DNA from: Nitrobacter sp039808345
GTDB lineage: Bacteria > Pseudomonadota > Alphaproteobacteria > Rhizobiales > Xanthobacteraceae
Length of the DNA stretch: 64,000 bases
Assembly: GCF_047824785.1 (NCBI RefSeq)
Contig: NZ_CP181167.1
Coordinates: forward strand, 2,418,001-2,482,000
Direction of reading: 5' to 3'
Shown here: positions 61,301-64,000 of the stretch, one piece after another
Layout: every line of letters starts with the position of its first letter
How positions within the stretch are numbered: the first letter of the stretch is position 1
The notes under the pieces: generated by a model
Database searches by the model: none
What the model saw: only the letters and a program-made list of their open reading frames with translations
Told to the model about the DNA's origin: nothing
Program-made: the position numbers and the translations under genes

Positions 61301-62031
61301 CGCGTCATGTTCATGTTCGCCGCCATCGAGACGATGAACTTCGAATTGTACCAGTCGGCGCTTTCGCACACGTCGGTCTGGTCGCCCCAAATTTCCGGGA
61401 ACGACGTCGGCAGGTCGGCGTACCAGTCGTAGAAGCTCATCAAGCCGCCGCCGAACAGCGACAGAAAGCGTGTACCAGCCGCGAATGACAGCATCGACAT
61501 CGCCGGAATGGGAGAGAAGCCCATCACCCGGTCCGGCCCGTGCTTGCGCGCGGTATACAAACAGGACGCCGCGATCAATTCGATCAGCTCTTCCCACTTG
61601 GCGCGGCGGAAGCCACCCTTGCCACGCGCCTTCTGGATGCGATTCCGTTTCTCCTCATCCTCGACCAGCGACGCCCAGGCCTGCACCGGATCAGGGTGAG
61701 ATGCCTTGGCTTCATGCCAAAGGTCGGCGAGAGGTCCGCGAATGTACGGATACTTCACCCGGATCGGGCTGTAGACGTACCACGAAGCGGAGATGCCGCG
61801 CTGACAGCCACGCGGCTCATAGGGCGGAAGGCTGCGCTCAAGCAGCGGATAGTCCGTCTGCTGCATCTCCCAGGTGATGATGCCGTCCTTGACGTAGATC
61901 GCCCAGGAGCAACCGCCGGTGCAGTTCACGCCGTGCGTGCTGCGGAAGACGTTATCGTGGGACCAGCGATTGCGGTAGAACTCTTCCCACTTGCGCTCCC
62001 GGGGATTAACGAGGTCAAGTATCCAGCTCAT
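58387..62031 (-). CDS. nxrA: Nitrite oxidoreductase alpha subunit (NxrA)
   Basis: 1214 residues, a molybdopterin subunit of the NarG/NxrA class. HGVNCTGGCSW (H33, C37, C41) and a later PRGCQRG Cys form the FS0 cluster. GGGLMSFYDWYADLPTSFPE holds the expected Mo-ligand Asp region, and WWYNNLCYRS-type and MGFSPIPAMSML motifs fit the family. No Tat signal is present, in line with Nitrobacter NxrA facing the cytoplasm, where it oxidises nitrite to nitrate. NxrA in its usual operon is followed by nxrX, nxrB, nxrJ and nxrI. Here nothing of that kind follows within 400 bp, so this is probably the solitary second copy. Confidence 0.93.
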   Translation of the reverse strand: MSWILDLVNPRERKWEEFYRNRWSHDNVFRSTHGVNCTGGCSWAIYVKDGIITWEMQQTDYPLLERSLPPYEPRGCQRGISASWYVYSPIRVKYPYIRGPLADLWHEAKASHPDPVQAWASLVEDEEKRNRIQKARGKGGFRRAKWEELIELIAASCLYTARKHGPDRVMGFSPIPAMSMLSFAAGTRFLSLFGGGLMSFYDWYADLPTSFPEIWGDQTDVCESADWYNSKFIVSMAANMNMTRTPDVHFISEARTEGTKFVVLSPDFSQIAKYCDEWIPIQAGQDTALWMAANHVILKEYYIDRQVPYFIDYVKRYTDLPFLVELEPNGNTYKTGRLLRSNRVARYKDVENGEWKMLVLDTATGEPRAFKGQVGDRWGSTHGKWNLSAEDTLDNSPIDPVLSFIDQSDGVVQVGFDDFVNGSVVSRGVPVKRIATDKGEVLVATGFDIMMSQFGHSRGLEGSFATSYDDEDAPYTPAWQERHTGIGRETAIRFAREFATNAELTNGKSMVIVGASANHWYYNNLCYRSATVALILCGCCGVNGGGINHYVGQEKLAPVAPWSTVAMALDWNKPPRVVQSSTWHYAHSCQWRYEQEFTEYGLTAPNPRWAKGHAIDLEAKSVRCGWMPFTPNFHRNPIDVVADAERAGAKTPADIETYVADQVASKKLDLAINDPDAKENWPRVWFIWRANAIQSSAKGHEFFLRHYLGAHDNVIAEERAKGKTTTVKYRDTAPQGKYDLVVDINFRMNTTGLYSDIILPTAFWYEKNDLNTTDLHSFLHVLGQAVPPVWESKTDWEIFKLIAKKVSELSPLAFSKPVRDVVLQPLMHDTPDELAQPEILDWAEGECKLVPGKSFPHVRVVERDYANLYNKFISFGPKAREDGISAVGVNIPIKKQYDHMLENPIMPMPDARHMRCVEWGGKRYPSLEDVLDACNVVLMCAPVANGEVSYQGFVNEEHHVGLPLADIAEPTRGVSSTFYDLTRQPRRILTSPCWTGLVNDGRAYSAWCMNVERLVPWRTLTGRQSLYLDHQWYLDFGEHIPTYKPRLNPRKTGDIVKSRVDDRSLVLNYITPHGKWNIHSTYKDNHRLLMLSRGMDPVWINDRDAEKVGIEDNDWVEVYNDNGVVVTRANVSRRIQPGTCMYYHAVERTVYIPKSQERKWRGGGHNSLTRIRINPLFLAGGYAQFTYGWNYWGPTGIFTRDTHVVVRKMEKVEW

Positions 62032-62995
62032 CAGCGTCTCCTCAGTGCCTTCGACCGGCCGCGAGGCCTGTCGTCATTCACATCACATTCTTCAATCTGC
62101 TTCTTCAAACCGCTCTGCGGAGTCAGCCGCCGGTTCGGTCAATGAATTCGATCGCAGGTCTTCGTGTAGCCGCCATATCGATACCGCTCATCGCGCCTTT
62201 CCTTTTCCAAAGAGCTGCCCTTCGCCGGAAGGTGCTGTTCCTTCCGTCGTTTGTTGTGCGCAGGATTAATCGCGTCGAAAGTCCGCCCGCTGATTTGCAG
62301 GCAAACAGAAATCCGCCAACCTGATTGGTTCGGGGTGCGTGCTCCCACCGCGAGCGATGCCGCAGCGAGAGTCATTTGCCTTACGGCAGCTTGGAGGACT
62401 CAATCCTAGATGACGTTCCAACATAGGCTTGAGCTTTTCGTTTTTGCAATAATGCAATCCATGCGCGATGCGACGATCTCCTCTGTTGTAATCGCGATGG
62501 TCGACGAACGACGCAACGTTGAATAAGCGCGACTAATGATGTCGATGCCGATTGCATCAGTAGAAATATTCCGTCGTCTTCGTAATCGCTCATCGTTCTT
62601 TCTGAACGCAAGCAAGCGCCATCGGCAAATCCGCAATGCAGGATTGCAGAATAGAAAATGCCAAATCTCCTTAATTTTCGCTGGTTTTATGAATTCCGTA
62701 GCTTAAAGCACGACAGCCGTTCGGTGCATGATGACCGAATTGCTATGTCAACAGCCGTACATTGCCGGACGCACCTGGCTTCACATCATCCGCTCGCATA
62801 CGATACGTCGTCATCGCGATTGCTTCGACGGTCGATGATGTTTCATCAGCTTGCCTTAGGCATGGAATAAACAGATCGAATTTCTGTTTGTCAGCACGTC
62901 ACCTAAGATGTGGACGTGACGGCTGGTCGCTTCAACCTGAAAACCACCAACCTCTTGGCCGCTTCTGCGTCGTACCGATCACCGGCGGCGTGCGC
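62032..62995. other. Long intergenic region between nxrA and dabA
   Basis: 964 bases without a supported gene. The part next to nxrA (62032-62400) should contain its promoter and the right end the dabA promoter. I could not recognise -35/-10 or regulator sites with confidence. The sequence between 62400 and 62900 is more AT-rich than its surroundings. Confidence 0.5.
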
Positions 62996-63094
62996 ATGTC
63001 GTTCATCTGGTTTCTTTGCGTGGTGATCACCGGCGTTAGCGCCGCTGCTGCAATACCGGCTTCGATCGGAGGATGGTCATGGTGGATGCATTGA
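62996..63094 (+). CDS. Possible 32-aa membrane peptide overlapping dabA start
   Basis: A short frame (FIWFLCVVITGVSAAAAIPA and then SIGGWSWWMH) ends 16 bases inside dabA. It is hydrophobic, but has no strong ribosome-binding site. It could be a leader peptide or remnant of a membrane partner gene such as dabB, or chance. Confidence 0.3.
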   Translation: MSFIWFLCVVITGVSAAAAIPASIGGWSWWMH

Positions 63095-64000
63095 ACCTCG
63101 GCCGGCGTCTGCGGGTGCGCTCGACCGCCTATGTGGCCAGTGAGCTGGTGCCGTTCTTCTGGCCGATGCGTAACTTCATCAGCCGCAATCCGCTGCGCAG
63201 ACTTGAGAGCATGCCGTTCGAGCAGGCGGTGCGTCGCGGCGCGGAGCTGTTTCACGCGCGCATGTTCCTGCCGCGCAGCGACTACCAGCGCTGGCAGCGC
63301 GAAGGCAAGGTGCGGCGGGAGACCCTCGACGAGGAGCTGGGGCGGCGCTCGCAGGATCTGCCTCCGGTTCCGGGCGTCGACTGGCCGCGCTGGCTGCATG
63401 CGCAGATGCAGACGCCGCACGACCGCGATGCGGTGGTGCGGGACGCGCGGGCGAAGGATGTCCACGCCGCGCTGCACGGCCATCCGCCTTCCGCGCAGTC
63501 CGTGGACGTTGCCGCGCTGCTGCCGGGGCTTGAACAGCGCCTGCACGCGCTCACCCTGCCCGAGGCGGTCGATGCCCTGTGGGGCACCGAGCTCGCCGAG
63601 GAGCTCGACGATCTGGTGATCAAAAGCTACCTTGATTTCTTCGACGAAGACCAGTCCGCCTGGCGGATGCCCGGTCGCGAGCGCGGCCTGTTCTCCGCCT
63701 GGAGCGAGCTGACGCGGCGCAACGCGCGCATGTTCCTGCGCGGTCTGCACATGCCGCGTATTCTCGACCGCGTGCAGGACGCCGAGAGCGCGGTGGTCTA
63801 CGTCATGGAGGAGATGGGCATCAGCGCCGACGCCTGGCCGACCTACTTCACCCGCGTGCTCACCCGGCTGCACGGCTGGACCGGCTTCGTGCGCTGGCGC
63901 GCCTCGGCCAAGCACTATTATTGGGCGCAGCAGTACCCGGCCGATATCGTCGACCTGCTGGCGATCCGGCTGATCATGGGGCTGGCGCTGCTGCAGGAAA
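63079..64000 (+). CDS. dabA: DabA-type inorganic carbon transporter subunit (DUF2309), partial
   Basis: 307 codons before the right edge. From ATG 63079 (GGAGG 6 bases upstream; in-frame ATG at 63073 also exists) it reads STAYVASELVPFFWPMRNFI and FISRNPLRRLESMPFEQAVR, the DUF2309/UPF0753 N-terminus. DabA contains a carbonic-anhydrase-like zinc centre and pairs with the membrane protein DabB to load CO2/bicarbonate energetically. The zinc residues lie beyond the edge. No dabB is upstream, so it may lie downstream or be absent. Carbon uptake would suit an autotroph. Confidence 0.82.
   Translation, partial: MVDALNLGRRLRVRSTAYVASELVPFFWPMRNFISRNPLRRLESMPFEQAVRRGAELFHARMFLPRSDYQRWQREGKVRRETLDEELGRRSQDLPPVPGVDWPRWLHAQMQTPHDRDAVVRDARAKDVHAALHGHPPSAQSVDVAALLPGLEQRLHALTLPEAVDALWGTELAEELDDLVIKSYLDFFDEDQSAWRMPGRERGLFSAWSELTRRNARMFLRGLHMPRILDRVQDAESAVVYVMEEMGISADAWPTYFTRVLTRLHGWTGFVRWRASAKHYYWAQQYPADIVDLLAIRLIMGLALLQE

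Noticed and set aside
59461..61488. 675-aa plus-strand frame opposite nxrA
   Set aside because: Long antisense frame caused by the codon bias of the GC-rich nxrA gene; Arg/Val/His-rich with no domain.
62932..63915. 327-aa minus-strand frame opposite dabA
   Set aside because: Mirror of a strongly coding dabA frame; no motifs, Arg/His/Ala-rich.

Overview
The window looks like chromosome from a nitrite-oxidising alphaproteobacterium of the Nitrobacter type (Nitrobacteraceae/Bradyrhizobiaceae). The main reason is a 1214-residue molybdopterin subunit at 58.4-62.0 kb. It has the HGVNCTGGCSW iron-sulfur motif and no Tat leader, which fits the cytoplasm-facing nitrite oxidoreductase alpha subunit (NxrA) of Nitrobacter. 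An autotroph is also suggested by a DabA-type inorganic carbon uptake protein at the right edge and a SulP anion transporter. High GC and several interspersed palindromic repeats fit the same group.

Region 1 (1-17.1 kb, almost all minus strand) is an iron/TonB locus. It holds a PepSY membrane protein, two small thiol-containing envelope proteins and MacAB-type export genes in one overlapping operon; two complete FecI-FecR regulatory pairs; two FecA-type receptors with STN signalling domains; a DUF3016 protein; and a TonB. Both receptors are broken. One is split by a complete IS21-family element with an 8-bp target duplication. The other is frameshifted by a 5-bp tandem duplication. The regulatory genes appear intact.

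Region 2 (17.1-27.2 kb) is ordinary chromosome: tRNA-Gly, tRNA-Tyr, tRNA-Thr, an FNR-like regulator, an RlmB/TrmH-family methyltransferase, secreted Gly/Tyr-rich proteins, a secreted M15-like protein, several small membrane proteins and many palindromic repeats.

Region 3 (27.22-52.67 kb) is a tRNA-Thr-integrated prophage bounded by a 48-bp exact repeat of the tRNA 3' end. Leftward genes are lysis (spanins, holin-like proteins, M15 endolysin) and tail tip/fibre. Rightward genes are a dense early operon of small overlapping genes with PD-(D/E)XK nuclease, Sak4-like ATPase, dCTP deaminase, Lar-like protein, a ClpX-type zinc-finger mini-protein, excisionase and integrase. It is defective: terminase, portal, capsid and most of the tape measure are missing, and a 56-codon tape-measure remnant abuts the immunity region. 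A palindromic operator (TATGA-N5-TCATA) occurs at two matched promoters 3.2 kb apart. A DUF6414-like cargo gene lies between them.

Region 4 (52.7-64 kb) carries a SulP-STAS transporter, a tandem DUF1428 protein, a sorbosone/PQQ-type sugar dehydrogenase, a solitary nxrA without its usual partner genes, and the start of dabA. Functions are read from motifs and remembered family features only; no searches were run.
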